Assembly: GCA_018241685.1 (NCBI GenBank)
Contig: JAFEDJ010000020.1
Location: 1 to 64,000, forward strand
Reading direction: 5' to 3'
From: Pseudomonadota bacterium
GTDB taxonomy: Bacteria; Pseudomonadota; Gammaproteobacteria; Burkholderiales; Rhodocyclaceae
Length of the DNA: 64,000 bases
Translations under genes and position numbers: made by a program
The notes under the pieces: generated by a model
The model's input: only the letters and a program-made list of their open reading frames with translations
The model's database searches: none
Told to the model about the DNA's origin: nothing
Part shown: piece by piece, positions 31,426-40,993 of the stretch
How positions within the stretch are numbered: position 1 is the stretch's first letter
How the letters are laid out: each line of letters begins with the position of its first letter

Positions 31426-32090
31426 CAGACCTTCCAAACAATCAGCAGGGATACCCGATGCAGCAGACCCCGTTCTCGGGGAACACGCCGCACTCGGCAA
31501 TCCAATTCATGATCGAGCAAGCCCTCTCCCGAATCCCCGGCGCGCAACTCGTGAAGGTCACCAAGGTCTCGTCCAAAGGCGAGGTTGGACCGGTCGGCAA
31601 GATCGGCGTGCAGGTTCTCACAAAGACCATGGACGGGGAGGGCAACACGTTCTCCCACGGCGCTATCCACAACCTGCCGTATTTCCGGCTGCAGGGCGGA
31701 AGCGGCAAAGCCGTCATCATGGACCCGAAGGTCGGCGATATCGGAATCGCCGTGTTCGGCGGCCGTGATCTTTCCGGCGTGATCCGGTCAAAAAAGGAGG
31801 CGCCGCCGGGATCATTCCGCCGGCACGACATGGCCGACGGCCTCTACATCGGGGGATTTCTCGGCGATACCCCGACGTGTTACATCAGGTTCACCGACGA
31901 CGATAAAATCATCGCCAGCCCCGACGCCGGCGCCACGACATTCACGATCGAGAAGGACAAGGTCAAAGCCGTGGCAGGTTCTCTCGAAATGGTGGTCAAG
32001 CCAGATTTCATCTGGCTCGGGAAGGAAGGAGATGGGGCCTTCGTCCAGACCGTTTCCGGTCCATCCACTGTGGTGAAAGCGAAGGTCTGA
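31422..32090 (+). CDS. Baseplate spike protein (gp138/gpV-like)
   Basis: 222 residues starting at an ATGA overlap. The N-terminal OB-fold-like region (QLVKVTKVSSKGEVGPVGKI, NLPYFRLQGGSGKAVIMDPK, VGDIGIAVFGGRDLSGVIRS) matches gp138/gpV-type spike proteins, and the C-terminus is a beta-helix-like string (FTIEKDKVKAVAGSLEMVVK). It makes the membrane-piercing tip. No apex His-x-His metal motif is visible at the end. Confidence 0.78.
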   Translation: MTDLPNNQQGYPMQQTPFSGNTPHSAIQFMIEQALSRIPGAQLVKVTKVSSKGEVGPVGKIGVQVLTKTMDGEGNTFSHGAIHNLPYFRLQGGSGKAVIMDPKVGDIGIAVFGGRDLSGVIRSKKEAPPGSFRRHDMADGLYIGGFLGDTPTCYIRFTDDDKIIASPDAGATTFTIEKDKVKAVAGSLEMVVKPDFIWLGKEGDGAFVQTVSGPSTVVKAKV

Positions 32091-32092
32091 CG

Positions 32093-32473
32093 ATGAACAC
32101 CCTCCTGCTCGATCCGGACACTTGGGATCTCGTCATTGACGCCGCCGGCAATATCGCCATGGCGACCAACCCCTATTCGCAGGCTCAGGACGCGGCGAGC
32201 GAAATCCGGACCTTCGCCGGCGAGGTGTTCTACGACACCCGTATCGGCGTGCCGTATTTTAATGCCGACGGCGGGTCCAGCGATGGGGCCATCCTCGGGC
32301 AGCCGCCAAATTACCCCCTCTTGCGCGCCGAGTTCACTGCCGCCGCTCGGCTGGTGCCGGGGGTGGTCGATGCCAAGTGCTATTTTATCTCGTTTATTGA
32401 CCGAGAACTGCGGGGGCAGGTCCAGATCACGAACCAAGCCGGCGAGACTGCGGCGGTAGGATTCCAGGCATGA
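32093..32473 (+). CDS. Baseplate wedge protein (gp25/Mu gp46-like)
   Basis: 126 residues. [45 protein letters not shown] and [20 protein letters not shown] match the gp25-like/DUF2634-type wedge protein that always lies before the gpJ-like protein. It anchors the first sheath ring. Its stop is overlapped by the next ATG. Confidence 0.82.
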   Translation: MNTLLLDPDTWDLVIDAAGNIAMATNPYSQAQDAASEIRTFAGEVFYDTRIGVPYFNADGGSSDGAILGQPPNYPLLRAEFTAAARLVPGVVDAKCYFISFIDRELRGQVQITNQAGETAAVGFQA

Positions 32474-33930
32474 CCACGAACATCCCGCGGCCGACATTCG
32501 GCGAAAAGGGCTTCATCGTCCCGGAGACGGCGGAAATCCTCACGGGGGCGGTCGAGGACATCAATGCCGCATTTGGCGGCAACCTCAATCCATCGCTGGA
32601 AACCCCGCAGGGGCAACTTGCCACGTCCATGGCAGCCAACGTTGAGAACGCCGACGATACATTCCTGTTCTACGCGACCCAGACAGACCCGGCCTATGCG
32701 GAAGGCCGGATGCAGGATGCCATCGCTCGCATCTACTTTCTCGAGCGTAAGGGTGCGCTGCCAAGCACCGTGCAATGCACCTGCTATGGTGCGGTCGGAA
32801 CCGTCCTGCCGCTCGGCATCCTCGCGCTCGATAATGCCGGCAATATCTGGGTCTCGCAGGATGCGGCGACCATCGGTGTCGACGGCACCGTGCTGGTGAC
32901 ATTCGCCTGCCAGACCATGGGGCCAATCCCATGCCCGGTCGGCACCGTGAACACCATCTATCAGACCGTCATCGGCTGGGATCGCATCGACAACCTCACC
33001 GAAGGCGCGCTCGGCCGGAACGTCGAGACCCGGGCTGAATTTGAGGCCCGGCGTTTTGCCTCGGTGGCGAACAACGCCGTCGGGTTCCTCCCGGCGGTGC
33101 AGGGGGCGCTGCTCAAGATTGACGACGTGATCGACGCCTACGTGACGGAGAACACGACATCCGCGCCGGTGCTCGTCCGGGGCGTCACCATCGCAGCGAA
33201 GTCAATCTACGCCGCGGTGGTGGGTGGGTCTGACGACGAGGTGGCGAAAACCATCTGGAAGAAAAAGGCACCAGGGTGTGGGTACACCGGCAGCACGACG
33301 GTGACGGTCTACGACGACCTGAACTATTCCCCGCCCTATCCGAGCTATGCCGTCAGCTTCCAGCGGCCGGAATCTCTGCAGATCGTCTTTAACGTCAACA
33401 TCGTCGACTCCGCCCAGGTCCCGGCCGACGCGCAGGCGCAGATCGCCGCAGCCATCATTGCGGTCTTCGCCGGAGAAGACCCCAGCGCGCCGCGCGCCCG
33501 CATCGGGAGCACCCTGTACGCCTCCGACTATTACGGCGCCGTCGCCAAACTTGGCACATGGGCGCGCATCATCGAGATCAATATCGGTTCGAAGAACAAC
33601 CCCGCTGCCGAGGTGACGGGCTTCATCGATGATGGCACTGGCGGCGGATCACCATCAGGCGTCGCCGGCACGGTCCTCACCGTCACGGCGGTAGCAAGTG
33701 GGACGCTGGCTGTTGGGCAGACCATCGTCGGCGCTGGCATTATTTCCGGGACGAAGATCACTGCGCTTGGCACCGGCACTGGCGGCACCGGCACATACAC
33801 GGTCAGTTTCTCTCAAGACATCGGATCCGAGACGATGTACGGCGTCGAGGCCACACTCGACACCATCGCCACCGATATCGACCAGCAGCCAACCGTCAGC
33901 GCCGACGACATCACGGTCGAACTGACATGA
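32470..33930 (+). CDS. Baseplate J-like protein with inserted GTGG domain
   Basis: 486 residues. [60 protein letters not shown] and [16 protein letters not shown]-type sequence match the gpJ/gp6-like wedge proteins of contractile tails. Near the C-terminus a copy of the promiscuous domain (about 394-458) has been inserted between [10 protein letters not shown] and [10 protein letters not shown]. The family normally ends soon after the equivalent of [13 protein letters not shown]. Confidence 0.85.
   Translation: MTTNIPRPTFGEKGFIVPETAEILTGAVEDINAAFGGNLNPSLETPQGQLATSMAANVENADDTFLFYATQTDPAYAEGRMQDAIARIYFLERKGALPSTVQCTCYGAVGTVLPLGILALDNAGNIWVSQDAATIGVDGTVLVTFACQTMGPIPCPVGTVNTIYQTVIGWDRIDNLTEGALGRNVETRAEFEARRFASVANNAVGFLPAVQGALLKIDDVIDAYVTENTTSAPVLVRGVTIAAKSIYAAVVGGSDDEVAKTIWKKKAPGCGYTGSTTVTVYDDLNYSPPYPSYAVSFQRPESLQIVFNVNIVDSAQVPADAQAQIAAAIIAVFAGEDPSAPRARIGSTLYASDYYGAVAKLGTWARIIEINIGSKNNPAAEVTGFIDDGTGGGSPSGVAGTVLTVTAVASGTLAVGQTIVGAGIISGTKITALGTGTGGTGTYTVSFSQDIGSETMYGVEATLDTIATDIDQQPTVSADDITVELT
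33649..33843 (+). repeat. Promiscuous GTGG domain, copy in baseplate J-like gene
   Basis: Residues 394-458: [45 protein letters not shown]. This is the most consensus-like copy. Confidence 0.75.
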
Positions 33931-34592
33931 CCGAGACCGGCCCTCCCGACTATCGGCCGCAGCCGGGCAGCAATGCTGTCGGCTCCTTCTCGATCGGCGC
34001 TTCGCCGGTCGGCACCATCCCGCCTTTCGATTGGTGGCGGACGGTCCTGAGCCAATATGCGAACTCGCCACGGATCACATCGATCCTCGAATCGATGTTC
34101 GACAGCCTCGACCAGACGCGAAATTTCGACGACTTCTACGACCTGATCTGGAACGTCCTCACCGCACAGGGGTATGGGCTGGATGTGTGGGGGCGGATTG
34201 TCGCCATCAATCGCGTCCTGCGACTTGGCACCGGTCCAAAGTATTTTGGATTCGACGAGGGGTATCCGGATTACGAGCCGTTCAACACCGCGCCGCTGTA
34301 TTCCGGGCAGAAGACCACCGACAACTTCCTGCTATCGGATGACGGTTTCCGCGTTCTGATATTGGCAAAAGCCTTTGCCAATATCTGTGACGACTCGATC
34401 CCCAGCCTAAACCGCCTCTTGAATATGCTGTTCGGCACCAGCGGCAGGTGCTACGTCATCGACAATCTCAACATGACAATGACGTACAAGTTCGACTTCA
34501 AGCTCAACCCTTTCCAGCGCGCCATTCTTGAGCAGTCTGGAGTGATGCCGAAGCCCACGGGCGTGAGCTACACCATCGAGGACAAGCCATGA
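33927..34592 (+). CDS. DUF2612-type baseplate protein (Mu gp48-like)
   Basis: 221 residues; start overlaps the previous stop (ATGA). [38 protein letters not shown] and [10 protein letters not shown] are the hallmark of DUF2612 proteins that link baseplate wedge to fibre. [19 protein letters not shown] and [10 protein letters not shown] follow. Role by family and position. Confidence 0.82.
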   Translation: MTETGPPDYRPQPGSNAVGSFSIGASPVGTIPPFDWWRTVLSQYANSPRITSILESMFDSLDQTRNFDDFYDLIWNVLTAQGYGLDVWGRIVAINRVLRLGTGPKYFGFDEGYPDYEPFNTAPLYSGQKTTDNFLLSDDGFRVLILAKAFANICDDSIPSLNRLLNMLFGTSGRCYVIDNLNMTMTYKFDFKLNPFQRAILEQSGVMPKPTGVSYTIEDKP

Positions 34593-35857
34593 AGATCGCG
34601 GACATCCCGACCAAATACTCGATCCCGTTCGCGAACGCTGCGTCGGCGCCGTACATCGCGCCGGTCCCGGTCTCGCCATCGGCGACGCCGGGAATGGCAT
34701 CCTTCACGACCGGATTCCCGCCGCTCAACTTCAACCAGATTGCGGCCGGCGGTATTCCGCCGTGGGGATCAGACTTCAACTGGATGCTGAACTCGATCAC
34801 GAAGTGGCTGCGTTACGTCCAGGCCGGCGGACCTCTCAAATGGGACTCGACGTTCTCGACGTCGATCGGCGGATATCCGCAGGGTGCTGTCGTCCAGGCG
34901 AACACGCTCGGCACCGGGGCATATTTCATCAGCGCCGTCGACGACAACACATCGAATCCAAACACCGGCGGAGCGAATTGGATCGCTTGGCCGGCGACAC
35001 CGATCCAGCAGCAGAAGCCGAACTACGGCGTCGACGCCGGCGCTATCAATGCGATCGCTGTCACGCTCTCACCGGCGCCGGCCGCTTGGGCCGATATCGT
35101 CGGTGCCCCAATCCGCGTCCTGCTGGCGAACACCAACAACTCCACGACACCGACGGTCCAGATCAACGGCCTCACCCCGGCCGTTTGCGTCAATGCCGAC
35201 GGCACCGCGATCCAGAATGCCCAGCTTGTCGCCGGCAACATCATGGAGGGCATCCCGCGCGCCGACGGGAAGTTTCAGGTCAACTACCCTGTTCCGGTCG
35301 CGGCCCCTCCGGCGACGGTGTCGGTTCTTACAGGATCCGTCATCATCTGGGCTGCGGAAGCTGTCCCGACCGGATATCTCGAATGCGCCGGCCAGACCCT
35401 GACCATCTCCGCATACCCGGCGCTGTTCAATGTGATCGGGAACCGATACGGCGGCGATGGCGTCACCACGTTCAAGCTGCCGGATTACCGCGGCGAGTTC
35501 TTGCGCGGATGGGATCACGGCCGTGGTCTCGACCCGAACGCGGCGACGCGCACCAACTCCGGCAACGGCACGACGGGCGACAAGGTCGGCACCAACCAGG
35601 GACAAGCGGTCGGCACCTTCACATCGACGGGGCCGTTCTCTCTGGCGAACCCGTATGTCAATGCACCGTTCACCTCGCAGAGTGGGCCGATGCAGACATT
35701 CGGCGCGACGCCAGGCGGCATCAGTTACAACAACACGCTTACCGGCGTCGAAACAGCCGTCAACATTCTCAGCATCACCGGTACCGCGACGATCACTTGC
35801 AATGGTCCGGAGACGCGGCCGGTGAACATCAACGTCATGTACATCATCAAGACCTGA
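34589..35857 (+). CDS. Tail fibre with phage collar domain
   Basis: 422 residues. The N-terminal part (FPPLNFNQIAAGGIPPWGSD, FNWMLNSITKWLRYVQAGGP) is a common phage tail-attachment segment. Residues of about 240-320 form a collar domain (AAEAVPTGYLECAGQTL, YPALFNVIGNRYGGDG, TFKLPDYRGEFLRGWDHGRG). The C-terminus ETRPVNINVMYIIK is the usual end of collar fibres. It probably binds the host surface. Overlaps the preceding gene by four bases. Confidence 0.82.
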   Translation: MKIADIPTKYSIPFANAASAPYIAPVPVSPSATPGMASFTTGFPPLNFNQIAAGGIPPWGSDFNWMLNSITKWLRYVQAGGPLKWDSTFSTSIGGYPQGAVVQANTLGTGAYFISAVDDNTSNPNTGGANWIAWPATPIQQQKPNYGVDAGAINAIAVTLSPAPAAWADIVGAPIRVLLANTNNSTTPTVQINGLTPAVCVNADGTAIQNAQLVAGNIMEGIPRADGKFQVNYPVPVAAPPATVSVLTGSVIIWAAEAVPTGYLECAGQTLTISAYPALFNVIGNRYGGDGVTTFKLPDYRGEFLRGWDHGRGLDPNAATRTNSGNGTTGDKVGTNQGQAVGTFTSTGPFSLANPYVNAPFTSQSGPMQTFGATPGGISYNNTLTGVETAVNILSITGTATITCNGPETRPVNINVMYIIKT

Positions 35858-35866
35858 GAGGTTGTC

Positions 35867-36349
35867 ATGAAGAAGATCGGTCTCCTCCTCGTCGCGATCC
35901 TGCTGGCGATCGGGATCGGCGGCTCTGCTCGAGCACAGTCCGGGTGCGCGGCGCTTTACTACGGGAACGTCCTAACTGCGGCGCAGTGGAACAACTGCTT
36001 TCAGCAGAAGCAGGATACCCTTGGGTTCACACCGCTGAACACCAACGGCGGATACATGCGGGGGGCGCTGGGGTTCACCGGCGACGCGCCAGGGCTGTCG
36101 AGTTGCGGAACGGCCCCGTCCATCAGCGGAAACAACTTCGGTGGCACTATCACCACTGGTACCGGGTCGCCGACCGGATGCACGATGACGTTCGCCAATG
36201 GCGGTTGGTCGGGAGCACCGAAGTGCATCGTGTCATGGCGGACGCGCCCGGCTACGGCAAACTATGCTGTGTCCACAACGGCCATCACGCTCACACAAAC
36301 CGGGACATCGTCGGCCGTAATCGACTATTACTGCTTCCCGACGCAATAG
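35867..36349 (+). CDS. Secreted fibre-associated protein
   Basis: 160 residues with a clear signal peptide: KK, a hydrophobic core (IGLLLVAILLAIGIGG) and ARAQS as a likely cleavage site. The mature part has FQQKQDTLGFTPLNTNGG, a fibre-type linker, and a cysteine-bearing C-terminal domain (SSCGTAPSISGNNFGGTITT, CTMTFANG, KCIVSW, YYCFPTQ). The layout repeats that of the protein at 20855. A signal peptide on a fibre-region protein suggests periplasmic or surface location in the infected cell. Confidence 0.65.
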   Translation: MKKIGLLLVAILLAIGIGGSARAQSGCAALYYGNVLTAAQWNNCFQQKQDTLGFTPLNTNGGYMRGALGFTGDAPGLSSCGTAPSISGNNFGGTITTGTGSPTGCTMTFANGGWSGAPKCIVSWRTRPATANYAVSTTAITLTQTGTSSAVIDYYCFPTQ

Positions 36350-36386
36350 CATCTGACTCGCGGGGCCGGGGGGCCGGAAACGCGAG

Positions 36387-39260
36387 ATGACCACGAGCAA
36401 CGAGATCGAACTCATCCTCGGGCAGATGCAGACGCTGCTCGCGCAGACGCAGGTCCTCGCCGCCGACGTCGCGAAGAACTACCAGAACTTCACCGTCTCC
36501 CCGCACTTCACCGGGATTCCGACGGCGCCAACGGCACCGATCGGCACCAACAGCGACCAGATCGCGACGACGAAATACCTCGATCGGCTTCTCGCGCAGC
36601 CGAACGGCATCGCCACGCTCGACAGCAACGGCTTGATCCCGTCGAGCCAACTTCCGCCGCTGGCACTGACGACGATCTATACCGTCAACTCGCAGGCGGC
36701 GATGCTGGCGCTGCCGGCGGACCCCGGCGATATCTGCATCCGCACCGACACGAATCAGACCTTCGTGCTGACAGCGGAGCCGCCGAGCGTCCTCGGCAAC
36801 TGGACCGAGCTTTTGTTCGCGGCTCCGGTGACGTCGGTCGCGGGGCTGATCGGCGCAATCTCCGCATCGGCGCTCACCGCCGCGCTCAACCCGTTCGTCG
36901 GCGCTTCCGGCAGCAATGGCCTGCAGGGCCTTGTCCCGATGCCGACGGCCGGGCAGCAGACCAATTACTTCCTCAAGGCCAGCGGTGCATGGGCGCAGCC
37001 GGCGTCGACGAACCTCAGCGACTCCGCCGCGCTGGCGCGTCTGGCGTCTCCGGCCTTCACCGGCACGCCTACCGCCCCGACGGCGGCGCAGAACGACAAC
37101 TCGACGCAGATCGCCACGACGGCCTTCTATGCCGGGCAGGCCGGGGCCGCGAACCCGCTGATGAATGGCACCGTCGCGGTCGGCTCGTCGCTCCTGTTCT
37201 CGCGTCAGGATCACGTCCATCCGTCGGACACCTCGCGCGCACCACTCACGTCGCCGGGCCTGCTCGGCACGCCGACGACTCCGACGGCCGCGCCGGGAAC
37301 GAACACGACGCAGATCGCGTCGACCGCTTTCGTTACCTCCGCCATCGGCGCTCTGACGACGGGCGTCTCGTCGATCTTCGGCCGGAGCGGGGCCGTCACG
37401 GCTCAAAGCGGCGACTACAGCGTTGCGCAGATCACGGGCGCGGCACCGAGCCTATCCCCGACCTTCACCGGGACGCCGGCCGCGCCGACGCCCGGCAGCA
37501 ACATCTCGACGACGCAGATTCCCACGACCGCATGGGTCAACACCTACTTCGCCACGCTGGCGTCGCCGACGTTCTCCGGACAGGTCGGGTTTAACGGCGG
37601 CACCGTTACTGCGTCGACGCCGGTCATCAACGGAAACCAGACGTGGAATAACGCCGCGGTGGCCTTCACCGGGCTGCTGTTCAACGTGACCGACACTGCG
37701 TCCGCTGCCGCTTCGCTGCTGCTGGACCTGCAGGTCGGGGGGGTCACTAAGTTTAACGTCAGAAAAGACGGAACAATAACCGCAGCGGCGTCAATCATTT
37801 CTGCTGCTCATCTCTGGGCCGGGACGTCGAGCGCCATCCGCTGGAACGGCACCAAGTCGGCGATGTTCTCGCCGGCAGACGGAAATATTCTTCTCCAGAA
37901 CAATGCAGCGACCGATTTCGGTCTTCTCCAATTTGGCGGCACGTCGTCGTCGTTTCCTGCACTTAAGCGATCTGGTTCTGGCCTCCTTCTGCGAGTGGCA
38001 GACGATACTTCGTATGGATCGTTCACCGCTGGATACATCCTATCGGCCGCTGGATACTTTAATTTCAACACGACGGGAGGCCCGACCGGCTACGGTCTCC
38101 GAGACAACGCCGGTGCCGTCGAGTTCAAGAACAGCGGCGGATCGTGGACGGCAATTGGCGATGCCACGCTCGCCTCCCCAGCCTTCACCGGCACGCCCAC
38201 GGCGCCGACGGCGGCCCCCGGCACCAACACCACCCAGATCGCGACGACCGCTTACGTTATAGCGGCGATCAGCGGCGCCGGCGCCGTCGCGTCCGTCTTC
38301 GGTCGTACCGGTGCCGTGGTTGCCACATCCGGTGACTACACCGTCGGTCAAGTGACCGGCGCGGCCCCGCTGGCCTCCCCGACCTTCACGGGGACGCCGG
38401 CGGCGCCAACGGCGGCCGTGAACACCAACACCACCCAGATTGCCACGACGGCATTCGTGGTCGGCCAGGCTGGTTCGGCCAATCCGCTGATGAACGGGAG
38501 CGTTGCGGTCGGCACCTCGCTGCTTTACGCGCGGCAGGATCATGTCCACCCGGTAGACACATCGCGCGCCCCGCTCGCGTCGCCTACGTTTACAGGCACC
38601 CCGGCCGCACCGACACCCGGATCAAACATCAACACCACCCAGATTCCGACGACGGCATGGGTGAATACCTACTACGCGGCGAAGGCCTCCCCGACCTTCA
38701 CGGGCACGCCTGCGGCGCCGACCGCAGCGCCCGGAACGAACACGACTCAGCTTGCGACCACGGCGTTCGTTGCGGCAGCGGTTTCTGGCATTACTGACAC
38801 ATTCGGATCCGCGCTATTCCAAGTCAGTGATGAGGTTGCGGCTGGTGCTGCTGGAGGCACCACTAGTGCAGGCGCCAACACGCGAACCCTCAACACCGTA
38901 ATCGTCAACCAAATTGCCGGCGCGAGTCTGTCTGCCGGTGCCATGACGCTGCCCGCCGGGGAATACATCGTCATCGGGTTCAGTGTTGTTCAGCGAAGCG
39001 GCGGCAGCATCGCGTACCTCTACAACACCACCGATAGCGCAATCCTCGTCTTCGGCAGCAATGAATACTCAATCAACACCGCGTATTCTGCCGCCGGGAC
39101 ATCATATATCTACGGACGATTTACGTTGGCGGCGACAAAGAACGTTACGTTGGTCCACAACGTGACGGCTGGTCTGGCAACGTATGGGTTTGGTAATAGC
39201 ACCAGCGTTGGCGGGATTAGTAATCGCAACGCAGAACTCATGATCTGGAAGGTGGCGTGA
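36387..39260 (+). CDS. Long tail fibre with repeated FTGTP modules
   Basis: 957 residues. After a helical N-terminus (MQTLLAQTQVLAADVAKNYQ) it contains about nine modules of the type SPTFTGTPAAPTAAPGTNTT followed by QIATTAFV. Longer blocks also occur twice each: NPLMNG-VAVG...RQDHVHP-DTSRAPL, and FGR-GAV-A-SGDY-V-Q-TGAAP. The last 130 residues (TLNTVIVNQIAGASLSAGAM, PAGEYIVIGFSVVQRSGGS, LMIWKVA) are a C-terminal beta domain that likely binds the receptor. The start ATG is near GGGGGGCCGG without a strong ribosome-binding site; its frame matches all repeats. Confidence 0.82.
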   Translation: MTTSNEIELILGQMQTLLAQTQVLAADVAKNYQNFTVSPHFTGIPTAPTAPIGTNSDQIATTKYLDRLLAQPNGIATLDSNGLIPSSQLPPLALTTIYTVNSQAAMLALPADPGDICIRTDTNQTFVLTAEPPSVLGNWTELLFAAPVTSVAGLIGAISASALTAALNPFVGASGSNGLQGLVPMPTAGQQTNYFLKASGAWAQPASTNLSDSAALARLASPAFTGTPTAPTAAQNDNSTQIATTAFYAGQAGAANPLMNGTVAVGSSLLFSRQDHVHPSDTSRAPLTSPGLLGTPTTPTAAPGTNTTQIASTAFVTSAIGALTTGVSSIFGRSGAVTAQSGDYSVAQITGAAPSLSPTFTGTPAAPTPGSNISTTQIPTTAWVNTYFATLASPTFSGQVGFNGGTVTASTPVINGNQTWNNAAVAFTGLLFNVTDTASAAASLLLDLQVGGVTKFNVRKDGTITAAASIISAAHLWAGTSSAIRWNGTKSAMFSPADGNILLQNNAATDFGLLQFGGTSSSFPALKRSGSGLLLRVADDTSYGSFTAGYILSAAGYFNFNTTGGPTGYGLRDNAGAVEFKNSGGSWTAIGDATLASPAFTGTPTAPTAAPGTNTTQIATTAYVIAAISGAGAVASVFGRTGAVVATSGDYTVGQVTGAAPLASPTFTGTPAAPTAAVNTNTTQIATTAFVVGQAGSANPLMNGSVAVGTSLLYARQDHVHPVDTSRAPLASPTFTGTPAAPTPGSNINTTQIPTTAWVNTYYAAKASPTFTGTPAAPTAAPGTNTTQLATTAFVAAAVSGITDTFGSALFQVSDEVAAGAAGGTTSAGANTRTLNTVIVNQIAGASLSAGAMTLPAGEYIVIGFSVVQRSGGSIAYLYNTTDSAILVFGSNEYSINTAYSAAGTSYIYGRFTLAATKNVTLVHNVTAGLATYGFGNSTSVGGISNRNAELMIWKVA
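36510..38800 (+). repeat. Modular FTGTP repeat array in tail fibre
   Basis: About nine degenerate repeats of some 45 codons, arranged in two blocks (about 37040-37560 and 38170-38800) that hold the same sub-modules in different order. A non-repetitive segment (37560-38160, with FNVRKDGTITAAASI and a fibre-type YGLRDNAGAVEFKNSGG) separates them. Confidence 0.7.
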
Positions 39261-39730
39261 TGGCAGACATCGCCCTAATTGTTGACGGGAAGGTCGTCCA
39301 GGTCTGGCGCGACCACAGCATGCAAACCGTGCGCAGCGAAGTCGGTACGGCACCGACGCTGGTGCAAGCTCAACCCGGTACTGTGGCCTGCGCTATGCTG
39401 TGGGATGGGCATTCATTCTCGTCCCCACCGCCGACACCAGCGCCGGTCCCGGACCAAATCAGTCCGCGCCAGTTTATGCAGGCCCTAAAGGGTGCCGGAC
39501 TGATATCGGCAGAGGAGGCAGTGGCCTGGGCAACCGCGAACACACTCCCAAGCCAAATCGAGGCTATGATTTCGGCTATGCCTACTGAACACCAATCTGA
39601 TGCTCGCATCACTATCGCAAGAATGACCGTCGTGGAACGCGGGGACCCGCTTGTGGAAATGCTCGCAGCGTCGCAGGATATGGACGACGCCGCAGTGGAC
39701 AATCTATTTCGAGCCGCAGCGGCGCTTTAG
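39260..39730 (+). CDS. Fibre-associated protein (probable assembly chaperone)
   Basis: 156 residues from the ATG that overlaps the fibre stop (TGATG); an in-frame GTG three bases earlier is possible. The N-terminal half (ADIALIVDGKVVQVWRDHSM) is a beta segment and the C-terminal half has ISPRQFMQALKGAGLISAEE and ITIARMTVVERGDPLVEM, resembling short proteins encoded right after fibres. A chaperone role is inferred from position. Confidence 0.65.
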   Translation: MADIALIVDGKVVQVWRDHSMQTVRSEVGTAPTLVQAQPGTVACAMLWDGHSFSSPPPTPAPVPDQISPRQFMQALKGAGLISAEEAVAWATANTLPSQIEAMISAMPTEHQSDARITIARMTVVERGDPLVEMLAASQDMDDAAVDNLFRAAAAL

Positions 39731-39744
39731 GGGGAGGGGAGAGT

Positions 39745-40557
39745 TTGGCTCAAAAAACTTATCCGCAGGCGATCAAACTCGTCCTCCAGCATGAGGGCGG
39801 CCTGACCAATCATCCAAGCGATCCCGGAGGCATCACCAACCGCGGCATCACCATCGCCGTCGCGCGCCGGTATGCCGCCGAGTTCGATTGGATCAAGGGC
39901 GCACAGGTCACGCCGAAGGACATGAAGGACCTGCCGCTGTGGTTCGCGGAAAAGGTCTACAAGGCCGTCTATTGGGACGCGATGAACTGCGACCTGCTCG
40001 AGCCGGGCGTCGACTACGCGATCTTCGACTACGGCGTGAACAGCGGCATCGGCCGCGCCGGTCGCGTACTGCGCCGGCTTGTCGGCGAGACCGACACAGC
40101 CTCCACCATCACCGAGGAGATCGCGCGCCTCGCGCGCCTCGCTCCGGCCGCGAGCATGGTGGACAGCATCTGCGACGAGCGCCTGCGCTACCTCCAGAAC
40201 CTCAAGACCTGGCCGGTGTTCGGTAAGGGCTGGGGCCGTCGCGTCAATGACGTCGACACCATCGGAAAGAAGATCGCCGAAGACCTGCCGATCATCGGTG
40301 GGCCGAAGCTGGTGCCGGCGCCGGGCCGCGCGATCGAGCCGGACAAGTATGCACGCATCCGCGCGCTCCAGACCGAACTGGCAAAGGCCGGCTTCTACAA
40401 CGGCGCAATCGACGGCGACCTCGGTCCGAAGACCGTGCGCGCCTTCCAGACATCGCGCGGACTCGTTGTCGACGGCATCGTAGGCCGGGTGACGCGGCCT
40501 CAACTCGACGCCACGCTTGCCGCCATCGACGTCAAGGCGGGGGAGCCGCAGGATTGA
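39745..40557 (+). CDS. Endolysin: GH108 lysozyme with peptidoglycan-binding domain
   Basis: 270 residues with a TTG start just after the strong ribosome-binding site GGGGGAGGGGAGAG; no ATG is better placed. VLQHEGGLTNHPSDPGGITN contains the catalytic Glu of glycoside hydrolase family 108, followed by ITIAVARRYAAEFD, VYKAVYWDAMNCDLL and FDYGVNSGIGRA. Residues of about 203-255 (RIRALQTELAKAGFYNGAID, DLGPKTVRAFQTSRGL) are a PG_binding_1 domain. There is no signal peptide, so it needs a holin. It cleaves the glycan strands at lysis. Confidence 0.9.
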   Translation: MAQKTYPQAIKLVLQHEGGLTNHPSDPGGITNRGITIAVARRYAAEFDWIKGAQVTPKDMKDLPLWFAEKVYKAVYWDAMNCDLLEPGVDYAIFDYGVNSGIGRAGRVLRRLVGETDTASTITEEIARLARLAPAASMVDSICDERLRYLQNLKTWPVFGKGWGRRVNDVDTIGKKIAEDLPIIGGPKLVPAPGRAIEPDKYARIRALQTELAKAGFYNGAIDGDLGPKTVRAFQTSRGLVVDGIVGRVTRPQLDATLAAIDVKAGEPQD

Positions 40558-40568
40558 TCCTGCGGCTC
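40543..40568 (+). terminator. Perfect hairpin spanning the endolysin stop codon
   Basis: GAGCCGCAGGA pairs with TCCTGCGGCTC (11 bp) and the 4-base loop TTGA holds the endolysin TGA. No T-tract follows, so it may limit read-through or protect the mRNA end instead of terminating. Confidence 0.5.
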
Positions 40569-40639
40569 GCTCTTGTGGTCGAAACTTCTTCGTGCGAAAA
40601 GTTCACGCCACAGCGGTGCGAATCCAACGGAGACCGGCG

Positions 40640-40993
40640 ATGAAGAACCTCACGGCGGCACAATGGCTCGGCATCGCGATCGCCACGGTGAGCGTGCTCG
40701 CCGTCGCTCCGGACCAGGAGATGTACGATCTCTTCGGAAAGGCCATCGCCGTGAAGGTGCAGGCCGCGTCCGGTCTGCTGACGCTGATCCTCGGCGGCGT
40801 GGTCGCGGCCATCACCGGCCAGTCCGGACCGGCGCAGATGGCGCAGCAGCTTCTCGACAAAGGTGGCGCCAAACTCGTCGTCGACGCCAGCGCGCCGAAA
40901 GACCTCGCCAAGCTCGCGATGAGCCCCGAGAACAACGGCGTCGAGGCCGCGCCGGGACAGGAAGCGGCCGTCGCCGCCAAGGCCAAGTCGTAG
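40640..40993 (+). CDS. Putative holin
   Basis: 117 residues after CGGAGACC. Two hydrophobic segments at about 8-24 (WLGIAIATVSVLAVAP) and 45-61 (GLLTLILGGVVAAITG) are separated by a short charged loop. They are followed by a polar tail. A small two-span membrane protein directly after an endolysin is the usual holin layout. The family is not named, so this rests on topology and position. Confidence 0.55.
   Translation: MKNLTAAQWLGIAIATVSVLAVAPDQEMYDLFGKAIAVKVQAASGLLTLILGGVVAAITGQSGPAQMAQQLLDKGGAKLVVDASAPKDLAKLAMSPENNGVEAAPGQEAAVAAKAKS

Noticed and set aside
34762-36390. 542-codon plus-strand frame across the collar fibre and secreted protein
   Set aside because: It runs through two genes with clear domains in other frames and is rich in R, H and Q, typical of a shifted reading.
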